Of a stretch of 12,348 bases of DNA, positions 5,969 through 12,348 are shown one piece after another. Within the stretch, counting starts at the first letter, position 1, and every line of letters begins with the position of its first letter. A model generated the notes under the pieces. It saw nothing but the letters and a program-made list of their open reading frames with translations, was not told the origin of the DNA and did no database searches. This stretch comes from CAYGZC01 sp964354225. Lineage in GTDB: Bacteria > Bacteroidota > Ignavibacteria > UBA10030 > SZUA-254. The stretch lies in NCBI GenBank assembly GCA_964354225.1, contig CAYGZC010000349.1, forward strand, positions 1 to 12,348, given 5' to 3'. Both the position numbers and the translations under genes were made by a program.

Positions 5969-8737
5969 ATGTCCGAATTACCAAAAGCATATAATCCAAA
6001 AGAAGCCGAAGAAAAATGGTACCCATTCTGGGAAGAGCACGGATTTTTTCATGCAAATGTAAATACCGACAAAAAGCCGTATACCATTGTCATTCCACCG
6101 CCAAACATTACCGGCATCCTGACGATGGGACATGTTTTGAATAACACGATTCAAGATGTATTCATTCGCTGGAAACGGATGCAGGGTTTTGAAAGTTTAT
6201 GGATGCCCGGTACTGATCACGCCGGAATTGCAACACAAAACGTCGTGGAAAAATCTTTAGTAAAGGAAGGGAAAACACGTCACGATCTTGGACGTGAGGA
6301 ATTTCTAAAACTTGTATGGAAATGGAAAGAACAGTACGGCGGCACGATCATTAAACAATTAAAGAAACTTGGCACCTCTTGCGATTGGGAACGGGAACGG
6401 TTCACGATGGATGAGGGGCTTTCGAATGCGGTGCAAGAAATATTTATCCGACTTTACAACAAAGGGTTGATTTACCGCGGTAAATATATCATCAATTGGT
6501 GCCCAAAAGATCATACCGCTATCAGTGATGATGAAGTCAATTTTACCGAACAACACGATCATCTGTGGTATATAAAATATCCGATTAAAGATTTGAACGA
6601 ATACGCGATCGTTGCAACAACACGTCCCGAAACGATGTTAGGTGATACGGCGGTTGCAGTTAATCCTAAAGATGAACGATACAAACATTTAGTTGGCCGG
6701 ACTATCATTCTTCCACTTGCAAATAGGGAAATCCCGATCATTACAGATGAAATAATCGATATAGGTTTCGGAACCGGAATGGTGAAAGTTACACCTGCTC
6801 ACGATCCGAACGACTATTGGATAAGTGAACGCCACAATGCAGGCATCGGACAGCGCCATTATATGACACCTATTAACATTTTTGATATTTCAGCTAAGAC
6901 AAATGAGAATGTTCCTAAGAAATACCAGGCGTTGGATCGCTTTGAGGCACGGAAACAAGTTATGAGAGATTTGGAAGCATTACAACTTTTAGTGAAAACC
7001 GAACCATACACACATAACGTAGGTAGGTGCTACCGTTGTGATACGATCATCGAGCCGTATCTGTCAGATCAGTGGTTCGTAAAAATGAAACCGCTTGCCG
7101 AACAAGCATTGAAAGTTGTATTAAACAGCAACATCAAGTTCTATCCGGACAGGTGGATAAAAGTATACGAACATTGGATGACAAACATCCGTGACTGGTG
7201 CATCTCACGACAGTTATGGTGGGGACATAGAATTCCTGTTTGGTACTGCATCGGTGACGATTTATGCAAGATTGAATGCAAACAGCCAATAGTCTCTCGT
7301 ACTAAACCAGAAAAATGCCCACACTGTGGCTCAACTAAACTTCGTCAGGATGAAGATGTGTTGGATACATGGTTCTCCTCGTGGCTTTGGCCCTTCTCAA
7401 CACTTGGTTGGCCACAAGAAAAAGCAGAGCTACGGTATTTCTATCCAACTGATACGTTGGTCACCGCTCCGGATATTATTTTCTTCTGGGTTGCGCGTAT
7501 GATCATGGCAGGATTGGAAGTAATGGGTGAAGTTCCCCTGCAGGATGGCTCAACTCGAAAACGACTTGAAGATAAGATACCATTCAAAAATGTTTACTTC
7601 ACAAGTTTGATCCGCGATATGAAAGGTCGGAAGATGAGCAAGTCGCTTGGCAACTCTCCCGATCCACTCGATGTAATCGCTGAATACGGTGCAGATGCTC
7701 TACGCTTTACGATCCTTTACCTTGCACCACTCGGTCAAGATGTTCTTTACTCGAATGAGAAATGTGAAATCGGCAGAAACTTCGCCAACAAGATATGGAA
7801 CGCCGGTCGTTTTCTATTGATGAATAAAGAACAATTGGAATCAACAAAACCTGATGACTCAAAACTTAAAATTCAAAACTCAAAACTCTCAGAGCTTCAC
7901 CTTGACCTGGCGGATCGATGGATTCTTTCGCGTCTCTACTCAACTATCGGCGACTTAAATGATACCCTCGATAAGTTTGAAATAAATCAGGCAACAAAGA
8001 TCCTTTATGATTTCATCTGGCACGACTTCTGCGATTGGTATATCGAGATGATTAAAGGAAGATTGTACAGCGATGAATCTCAAGAGACAAAGCAGATAGT
8101 TTTAAGACGTGCTATCAATATTTTCGATCAGACATTACGTTTACTTCATCCTTTTATGCCGTTTGTAACAGAAGAGTTATGGCAGCATCTTGAAGATCGA
8201 ACGCTGGGGGAATCGATTATGATATCCGCCTTCCCTGAATGCAATGAGAAATGGATTGATAAAAAAACCGAATCAGAAATGACTTTTGTTCAAAATACGA
8301 TTAATAGCATCCGCAATGTGCGCGGTGAGCTTTCAATTCCACCATCAAAAGACATCGAGATGATAATCAACTTTTCAGACAAGTCTAAAGAAACAATAAT
8401 CAAGAAATATCAGAGTTACTTCCTGCGTCTTGCTCGTGTCATCAGGATTACTGGATTAATTGATTCATCAAAACCAAAACATTCAGCAAGTGCAGTAGTT
8501 GATGGCGGCGAGGTGTTTATTCCGCTCGCAGGCCTCATCGATGTTGAGACAGAGCATGAACGCATCCAAAAAGAAATTATTCACGTTGAAGCGATGGTTG
8601 AAAACACAGAGAATAAACTTATTAACGAAAACTTTGTAAGCCGTGCGCCGAAGGACATCGTTGAGAAAGAACGTGAAAAGCTGAATAATTTTAAAACTAA
8701 TTTAGATAAACTGCGGAAAAATCTTGCAGCATTGTGA
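5969..8737 (+). CDS. valS: Valyl-tRNA synthetase
   Basis: Class Ia synthetase of 922 residues that charges tRNA-Val and edits mischarged Thr, in the cytosol. The catalytic core begins with PPPNITGILTMGHVL (44-57), where the first His of the HIGH signature is Thr52 and the second is His55. The CP1 editing insertion follows (about 205-360, with TTRPETMLGDTAVAVNP and KVTPAHDPNDY). Then come CISRQLWWGHRIPVWYC, a CPHCG zinc-knuckle-like segment before DEDVLDTWFSSWLWPFS, and KMSKS (555-559) in GRKMSKSLGNSPDP. The anticodon-binding domain starts near LADRWILSRL (about 646), and a C-terminal coiled coil covers about 858-922. A heptanucleotide repeat array encodes residues 630-641 in the linker between core and anticodon domain. 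No ribosome-binding site is apparent before the ATG. The next gene follows after 17 bases and is probably co-transcribed. Confidence 0.98.
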   Translation: MSELPKAYNPKEAEEKWYPFWEEHGFFHANVNTDKKPYTIVIPPPNITGILTMGHVLNNTIQDVFIRWKRMQGFESLWMPGTDHAGIATQNVVEKSLVKEGKTRHDLGREEFLKLVWKWKEQYGGTIIKQLKKLGTSCDWERERFTMDEGLSNAVQEIFIRLYNKGLIYRGKYIINWCPKDHTAISDDEVNFTEQHDHLWYIKYPIKDLNEYAIVATTRPETMLGDTAVAVNPKDERYKHLVGRTIILPLANREIPIITDEIIDIGFGTGMVKVTPAHDPNDYWISERHNAGIGQRHYMTPINIFDISAKTNENVPKKYQALDRFEARKQVMRDLEALQLLVKTEPYTHNVGRCYRCDTIIEPYLSDQWFVKMKPLAEQALKVVLNSNIKFYPDRWIKVYEHWMTNIRDWCISRQLWWGHRIPVWYCIGDDLCKIECKQPIVSRTKPEKCPHCGSTKLRQDEDVLDTWFSSWLWPFSTLGWPQEKAELRYFYPTDTLVTAPDIIFFWVARMIMAGLEVMGEVPLQDGSTRKRLEDKIPFKNVYFTSLIRDMKGRKMSKSLGNSPDPLDVIAEYGADALRFTILYLAPLGQDVLYSNEKCEIGRNFANKIWNAGRFLLMNKEQLESTKPDDSKLKIQNSKLSELHLDLADRWILSRLYSTIGDLNDTLDKFEINQATKILYDFIWHDFCDWYIEMIKGRLYSDESQETKQIVLRRAINIFDQTLRLLHPFMPFVTEELWQHLEDRTLGESIMISAFPECNEKWIDKKTESEMTFVQNTINSIRNVRGELSIPPSKDIEMIINFSDKSKETIIKKYQSYFLRLARVIRITGLIDSSKPKHSASAVVDGGEVFIPLAGLIDVETEHERIQKEIIHVEAMVENTENKLINENFVSRAPKDIVEKEREKLNNFKTNLDKLRKNLAAL
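7857..7891 (+). repeat. Heptanucleotide tandem repeat inside valS
   Basis: Five 7-base units in phase: ACTCAAA, ACTTAAA, ATTCAAA, ACTCAAA, and a decayed ACTCTCA. They translate as part of DSKLKIQNSKLS at a linker just before the anticodon-binding domain, where added residues should be tolerated. The unit shares the pattern A-Y-T-C-A-M-M with the array at 11862-11910 when that one is read on the minus strand. Confidence 0.7.
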
Positions 8738-8754
8738 AAGAAAGGAAATAGCTT

Positions 8755-9249
8755 ATGCCAAAAATTGTTTCTGTTATCCTCGTTATAACGGTGTTGATTT
8801 CCTGTAGCTCACCTCAACGCAAGCAATTAGATTTAGCGCAAGCCCGGAAAGCAATTGAAGCACAAAATGCAAAGTGGTTTGAAGCTATAAAACAATACGA
8901 TATAGCAACACTGCTCTCATTATATACCAACGATGCTACTGTAATGCCGCCGAACTTCCCTATGTTAAAAGGTAATCGACAAATTAAAGCATACTATGAG
9001 AGAATGTCTATTAGGGGAGTTAAAATATCAAAAGGTGTCATGAACACACTCGAACTTAGCGGTAAGGACAGTACGGTATATGAAATTGGTCAGTATATAA
9101 TGGATATTGAGCGACGAGATATGCCGATGATTTCAGATACCGGAAAATATAATACAATTTGGAAATTGCAGCCAGATGGTATGTGGAGAATGTACGCCGA
9201 CTGTTGGAACAGCAACAAGCCACTCCGGCTGCAGCAAGCAAACAAATGA
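8755..9249 (+). CDS. SnoaL/DUF4440-like lipoprotein
   Basis: 164 residues. A short hydrophobic signal ends in the lipobox LISC, so Cys17 should be lipidated and the protein tethered in the envelope. The remainder has the layout of NTF2-like/SnoaL-type cone folds of the DUF4440 kind: an N-terminal helix with AIEAQNAKWFEAIKQYD, then LLSLYTNDATVMPP, a helix around GNRQIKAYYERM, and strands ending in YNTIWKLQPDGMWRMYADCWNSN. Members range from small catalytic domains to ligand-binding or steroid-isomerase-like proteins, so no reaction can be assigned. The start is supported by AAGGA at 8742-8746, eight bases before the ATG. It sits 17 bases after valS and 99 bases before the secreted S9 peptidase. 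The family call rests on recognisable motif layout, not on catalytic residues. Confidence 0.82.
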   Translation: MPKIVSVILVITVLISCSSPQRKQLDLAQARKAIEAQNAKWFEAIKQYDIATLLSLYTNDATVMPPNFPMLKGNRQIKAYYERMSIRGVKISKGVMNTLELSGKDSTVYEIGQYIMDIERRDMPMISDTGKYNTIWKLQPDGMWRMYADCWNSNKPLRLQQANK

Positions 9250-9336
9250 TCATTGTCGGTATATCTCACTAATTTTCTAAACAAGATTTTTAATCAATAA
9301 ATATTTCCGATCTTCAATAATTTCTAATCAATATCT

Positions 9337-9341
9337 AAGGA
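9337..9341 (+). promoter_or_regulatory. Shine-Dalgarno site of the S9 peptidase gene
   Basis: AAGGA seven bases before the ATG at 9349. It fixes the start in front of the signal peptide. The 99-base gap before this gene shows no convincing terminator or promoter that I can defend. Confidence 0.65.
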
Positions 9342-9348
9342 CTCTCTT

Positions 9349-11415
9349 ATGAAAAAACTATTTCTTTTCATCCTTTTACTATTTGTTTCATTTCCAATGC
9401 TGAGCCAAAAGCGTGCATTCACCCTGCCAGACCTTTACAAATTAAAAGGAGTTGCCGATCTACAATTTTCACCGGATGGAAAAAAGATCGCTTTCGTTGT
9501 CACAGAGAATTTTCTTGAAAAAGGAAAATCAAATCAAGACGTATACATTATGAACGCCGATGGAAGTGATATCAAGAACCTCACAAATCACCCATCATCC
9601 GATAATCATCCACGATGGTCGCCTGATAGAAAATCCATTATCTTCGTATCAACAAGAGAAGGCGGTTCACAAGTATGGTCGATTCCTGTTGATGGTGGTG
9701 AAGCAAAGCAAATCACAAATTTTTCAATGGGTGTTAGCGATCCTGAATTATTACCCGATGGAAAGGTGATAATTTTCGCAAGTGATGTCTTCCCGGATTG
9801 TCCCGTTTACGATGATTGCAACAAATTTAACGACAGTACAATAAGCAACGGTCCCATACAGGCACACATTGCCGACAAATTATTATATCGTCACTGGACC
9901 GCGTGGAAGGATGGTAAAGTAACTCATCTCTTATCGTGCAGTATCGAGTGGGGAAAATACGCCGATATAACACCAGGGCAGTATGACGCCCCTGCATTTG
10001 AACTTGGTGGAATCGGTTTTGCTATCTCAGCCGATGGAAAGGAAATCTGCTTCGTATCCAATCACGATCAGAACGAAGCGGAATCGACTAATAAAGATTT
10101 GTGGTTATTTACAGAATACAGCAAAGAACCAACCAATATAACTGCAGATAACAACGCTTATGATGGTAATCCACAGTACTCTCCCGATGGTAAATTTATA
10201 GCGTACAAATTTCAAACAATACCAACGTACGAGTCCGATCGGTTTAGAATAGGTCTGTACGATAGAAATGCTGGAACAAAGACGGTTTTAACTGAAGAGT
10301 TTGATAACTGGGTAAATGATTTTCGATGGTCCCCGGATTCCAAAAGTTTATATTTCACCGCTGATGTGGAGGGACACGTTCCAATTTATAAAATCGATGT
10401 CAAATCTAAAAAGATTTCAAAAGTCGTTGACGTAAAGACAATTGATGCATTTTCTGTTTCACCCGACGGTAAAACACTAGCTTTCGCACGCCGATCAGTC
10501 GGTGAGCCAGGTGAATTGTGGAGTTGCTCATCAAATGGTAAAAATCTTAAGCGGCTTACATTCTTCAATCAAGAATTTGCCAATGAAGTCGATATTCGCC
10601 CTGCTGAAGAAATGTGGATTCAATCTCCAACAGGAAAAAAGATTCACACATTCATTGTAAAGCCGTACAATTTTGATCCCAACAAAAAATATCCGCTCAT
10701 ACTCAATGTGCATGGCGGACCACAACAGCAATGGGCAGATGCTTTCCGTGGTGATTGGCAAATGTATCCAGGATCCGGTTATATTGTCGCATTCCCAAAT
10801 CCGCACGGCTCCACAGGATATGGACAGAAATTTACAGCCGCTATTTCTAAAGATTGGAATGGCAAAGTTTATCAGGACGTTATGGCAGTAGCCGACTCGC
10901 TTGAGAAAATTCCCTACGTTGACAAGGATCGTATGGGAGCTATGGGCTGGTCGTACGGTGGTTATTTTATGATGTGGCTGGAAGGACACACAACTCGATT
11001 CAAAGCCATTGCGAGTATGATGGGTGTGTACAACCTTACTGCAATGCACGGTGTAACAGAAGAGCTTTGGTTCCCGGAATGGGATTTAAACGGCACACCA
11101 TGGGATTCAGATTTATATCAGAAATTGTCGCCAAACAATTCCGTGAAGAATTTCAAAACTCCATGCCTTGTGATCACAGGTGAAAAAGATTATCGCGTGC
11201 CATATACCCAGAGCTTGGAATTCTTCACCGATTTACAGAAGATGAATGTGCCATCACATTTGATCGTTTTCCCGAATGACGGTCATTGGCCCTCAAGTGT
11301 GAAGTCGATGCCTCTATACTACAATGCACACTTAGATTGGTTCCATAAATATTTAGGCGGCGATCCACCACCATATGATATGACTAAGATGGTAAGGAAC
11401 CAAGCATTTAAATGA
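9349..11415 (+). CDS. Secreted S9 serine peptidase, dipeptidyl-peptidase 5-like
   Basis: 688 residues, close to Porphyromonas gingivalis DPP5 (about 684). A classic signal peptide (Lys2-Lys3, hydrophobic core, cleavage near SFPMLSQ at 14-20) points to the periplasm. Residues about 30-400 form a beta-propeller: seven SPDGK-type motifs are visible (FSPDGKKIAF, WSPDRKSIIF, LPDGKVIIF, ISADGKEICF, YSPDGKFIAY, WSPDSKSLYF, VSPDGKTLAF), consistent with seven blades. The signature LLYRHWTAWKDGK (near 179-191) is typical of DPP5 and related S9C enzymes. The alpha/beta-hydrolase half has HGGPQQQW (oxyanion region) and an intact triad: Ser535 in GWSYGGYF, Asp614 in GEKDYRVP and His646 in DGHWPS. Family members release dipeptides from peptide N-termini and support amino-acid scavenging; specificity here is inferred. 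The gene ends convergently with the minus-strand block on the right, with a stem-loop five bases after its stop. Confidence 0.95.
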   Translation: MKKLFLFILLLFVSFPMLSQKRAFTLPDLYKLKGVADLQFSPDGKKIAFVVTENFLEKGKSNQDVYIMNADGSDIKNLTNHPSSDNHPRWSPDRKSIIFVSTREGGSQVWSIPVDGGEAKQITNFSMGVSDPELLPDGKVIIFASDVFPDCPVYDDCNKFNDSTISNGPIQAHIADKLLYRHWTAWKDGKVTHLLSCSIEWGKYADITPGQYDAPAFELGGIGFAISADGKEICFVSNHDQNEAESTNKDLWLFTEYSKEPTNITADNNAYDGNPQYSPDGKFIAYKFQTIPTYESDRFRIGLYDRNAGTKTVLTEEFDNWVNDFRWSPDSKSLYFTADVEGHVPIYKIDVKSKKISKVVDVKTIDAFSVSPDGKTLAFARRSVGEPGELWSCSSNGKNLKRLTFFNQEFANEVDIRPAEEMWIQSPTGKKIHTFIVKPYNFDPNKKYPLILNVHGGPQQQWADAFRGDWQMYPGSGYIVAFPNPHGSTGYGQKFTAAISKDWNGKVYQDVMAVADSLEKIPYVDKDRMGAMGWSYGGYFMMWLEGHTTRFKAIASMMGVYNLTAMHGVTEELWFPEWDLNGTPWDSDLYQKLSPNNSVKNFKTPCLVITGEKDYRVPYTQSLEFFTDLQKMNVPSHLIVFPNDGHWPSSVKSMPLYYNAHLDWFHKYLGGDPPPYDMTKMVRNQAFK

Positions 11416-11419
11416 TAAT

Positions 11420-11446
11420 GGAGATTTATTCTGTATTTAAATCTCC
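11420..11446. terminator. Stem-loop after the S9 peptidase gene
   Basis: GGAGATTTA (11420-11428) pairs perfectly with TAAATCTCC (11438-11446) around a 9-base loop, starting five bases after the TGA. The stem is A/T-rich and no U-run follows on either strand, so it may be a weak terminator or an mRNA 3'-end protector between convergent genes. Confidence 0.45.
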
Positions 11447-11455
11447 AAGATTATT

Positions 11456-11492
11456 ATCTAAAAATAGCTGCAAGAAGATCTAAAAATCTAAA
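11456..11492. repeat. Short direct repeats in the convergent spacer
   Basis: ATCTAAAAAT occurs at 11456-11465 and 11478-11487, with a partial third copy (ATCTAAAG) overlapping at 11485-11492. The rest of the 11416-11576 spacer holds no gene. An 8-bp inverted pair, ACGTCTGA (11521-11528) and TCAGACGT (11577-11584), spans its right end and includes the stop codon of the minus-strand gene. Confidence 0.4.
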
Positions 11493-11576
11493 GCAGGATA
11501 TATGTATTCGCAAAGATAGGACGTCTGAAGATATTGTTGTTTAGCCAATTCTGCTTTATATAGGACTATACTGCTG

Positions 11577-11858
11577 TCAGACGTTTCTTTTTCTACTTAG
11601 CTGGAAATAAAAAAATACCGCCTCCATAATTAAAAGGAAGAACAACGAAGCAGTATCACGGTCGAACCAAATACTAAAACCTTTCTCGTCTAAAAATAAT
11701 TTGAGAATGAATGTAGAGATCGACCATCCGACCGAAAATACTAAAGCCAAAAATCCCACTCCGAGCAATCCCTCCTTCCAATCTCCTTCTTGCCATCGTT
11801 TGGTAAAAATAGTGACAGCAGCGATGACGTGTGCGTAGAATATGAAAAGAGTAATCAT
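11577..11858 (-). CDS. Small membrane protein of unknown function (93 aa)
   Basis: I do not recognise a named family. The protein begins MITLFIFYAHVIAAV and shows three hydrophobic spans: about 2-18, 31-55 and 70-87. A charged first loop (KRWQEGDWKEG) and a second loop with DEKGFSIWFDRDT lie between them, and the C-terminus is basic (SRKRNV). The aromatic/acidic second loop looks like a constrained motif and not random loop sequence. I start at the ATG at 11858; reading back to 11915 would add 19 Ser/Thr/His/Pro-rich residues encoded by a heptanucleotide repeat, which is unlikely protein. No Shine-Dalgarno sequence precedes the ATG because the repeat abuts it. It lies 115 bases downstream of the sugar transferase and may belong to the same surface-polysaccharide cluster. 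Confidence that it is real comes from the membrane layout and its position. Confidence 0.7.
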   Translation of the reverse strand: MITLFIFYAHVIAAVTIFTKRWQEGDWKEGLLGVGFLALVFSVGWSISTFILKLFLDEKGFSIWFDRDTASLFFLLIMEAVFFYFQLSRKRNV

Positions 11859-11861
11859 TTG

Positions 11862-11910
11862 GTTGAATGGTGAGTTGTGAGTGGTGAATTGTGGGGGGTG
11901 AGTAGTTGAT
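11862..11910 (-). repeat. Heptanucleotide tandem repeat before the small membrane protein gene
   Basis: Read on the minus strand there are six clear 7-base units: ACTCACC, CCCCACA, ATTCACC, ACTCACA, ACTCACC and ATTCAAC (11903 down to 11862), preceded by a decayed seventh, ATCAACT. The array ends three bases before the ATG at 11858, so it would form the mRNA leader. It shares the A-Y-T-C-A-M-M pattern with the array inside valS. Confidence 0.75.
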
Positions 11911-11956
11911 AACAAAGGTTAGAACATAAAATACCGACCAAAAAGAACAAAGGAAC

Positions 11957-11972
11957 AATGACGATCGACATT
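11957..11972. other. Imperfect palindrome after the sugar transferase stop
   Basis: AATG-a-CGATCG-a-CATT is a 16-base palindrome with one mismatched pair, one base beyond the TAG of the minus-strand sugar transferase. On that strand a T-rich tract (GTTCCTTTGTTCTTTTT) follows, so a weak terminator is possible. The stem is short, and a protein-binding palindrome is the alternative. Confidence 0.25.
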
Positions 11973-11973
11973 A

Positions 11974-12348
11974 CTATAGAATCGCTCGAATTGTTTTTAA
12001 TAAAATTTTCAGATCAAACCAGAATGACCAGTTTTCTATGTAATAAATATCGTACTTGATTCTTTCTTCGATCGAGGAATCACCGCGGAAACCGTTAACT
12101 TGTGCCCAGCCGGTTACACCTGTCTTTACACGATGACGATCTAAATATTTCGGAACAAGTGATTTGAATTGTTCAACAAAATATGGACGCTCAGGCCGCG
12201 GTCCAACAAGACTCATCTGTCCTTTCCATACGTTAATAAGTTGAGGCAGCTCGTCAAGACTCGTCCTTCTTAATAATTTCCCAATCCGAGTTCTTCTTGG
12301 ATCATTCTGGATTCCGAGACCGGCTTGCTTATCATATTTTTCTGCACC
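11974..12348 (-). CDS. Polyprenyl-phosphate sugar-1-phosphate transferase, C-terminal part (start off the right edge)
   Basis: 124 codons before a TAG are visible, open to the window edge. They form the C-terminal part of the bacterial sugar transferase domain (PF02397; the WcaJ/ExoY/PglC type), which moves a sugar-1-phosphate from a nucleotide sugar to undecaprenyl phosphate at the inner membrane and starts exopolysaccharide or O-antigen units. Evidence in order: QNDPRRTRIGKLLRRTSLDELPQL, with the Asp-Glu pair of SLDELPQ (visible residues 32-33) that is catalytic in PglC; WKGQMSLVGPRPERP; RVKTGVTGWAQVNGFRGD; SIEERIKYDIYYIENWS; and the usual amphipathic end FDLKILLKTIRAIL. The Met of QMSLVGPRP (12214-12216) could be mistaken for a start, but the domain clearly continues upstream of it. 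Whether the missing N-terminus holds the four extra membrane helices of WcaJ-type enzymes cannot be seen. The sugar is unknown. Confidence 0.95.
   Translation of the reverse strand, partial: GAEKYDKQAGLGIQNDPRRTRIGKLLRRTSLDELPQLINVWKGQMSLVGPRPERPYFVEQFKSLVPKYLDRHRVKTGVTGWAQVNGFRGDSSIEERIKYDIYYIENWSFWFDLKILLKTIRAIL

Noticed and set aside
7026..7340. Cys-rich segments in valS as a fused zinc-binding domain
   Set aside because: CYRCD and CPHCG occur at positions where ValRS/IleRS-type enzymes commonly carry zinc-binding insertions, so this is normal family architecture.
10531..11049. A 172-codon open frame on the minus strand inside the S9 peptidase gene
   Set aside because: It lies opposite the catalytic domain, which has an intact triad and continuous family motifs, and its own translation shows no family features.
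11859..11915. Upstream extension of the small membrane protein to an ATG at 11915
   Set aside because: The extra 19 residues are low-complexity sequence encoded by the heptanucleotide repeat, and the natural membrane-protein start MITLFIF is at 11858.
11674..11958. A 94-codon open frame on the minus strand
   Set aside because: It overlaps the small membrane protein in another frame, reads through the repeat array, and shows no coherent domain.
1..12348. Mobile element, prophage, defence system or CRISPR array
   Set aside because: No transposase, integrase, long terminal inverted repeats, tRNA target site, or spaced direct repeats of CRISPR length were found; composition looks even across the window.

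Overview
The window reads as chromosomal DNA of about 40% G+C from a Gram-negative bacterium, probably of the Bacteroidota/Chlorobi/Ignavibacteria (FCB) kind. The reasons are a DPP5-type S9 peptidase with an N-terminal export signal, a lipobox lipoprotein, a large exported M23 protein with beta-rich C-terminal regions, and a mix of strong, weak and absent Shine-Dalgarno sites. This placement is inference from gene style. There is no marker RNA, phage, transposase, CRISPR or plasmid gene. Genes fill almost the whole window and no gene-free stretch exceeds about 160 bases.

Left block, minus strand (1-2791): purM (AIR synthetase of purine synthesis) is followed by a soluble sensor histidine kinase with two GAF domains. 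The kinase starts at a TTG that overlaps the purM stop and runs off the left edge. It has no ATG before the middle of its first GAF domain, so a caller needing ATG would lose about the first 108 residues.

Divergent control region (2792-2935): this short spacer carries an 8-bp inverted repeat whose arms each hold an outward-facing TTGCA -35-like element, one for purM and one for the gene to the right. The promoter placement on the right side, together with family length, argues that the right-hand gene starts at 2936 and not at 2915.

Middle block, plus strand (2936-11415): a YcgM/FAHD1-like enzyme overlaps (TAATG) an exported M23/LytM-fold protein with a long C-terminal beta-rich region. Then come valS, a SnoaL/DUF4440-like lipoprotein and a secreted S9 dipeptidyl-peptidase. 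Three of the five products are predicted to leave the cytoplasm (envelope hydrolase, lipoprotein, peptidase), and two are cytosolic enzymes. The short gaps suggest partial co-transcription, but no shared pathway is evident.

Right block, minus strand (11577-12348): the C-terminal part of a polyprenyl-phosphate sugar-1-phosphate transferase (start of exopolysaccharide or O-antigen assembly) is followed by a 93-residue membrane protein of unknown function. The block converges on the S9 gene across a stem-loop region.

The least expected signal is a degenerate heptanucleotide tandem repeat (about AYTCAMM) seen twice: inside the valS reading frame at a domain linker, and directly before the start codon of the small membrane protein. 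I see no complete new biological system; most of the window is ordinary housekeeping and envelope genes.
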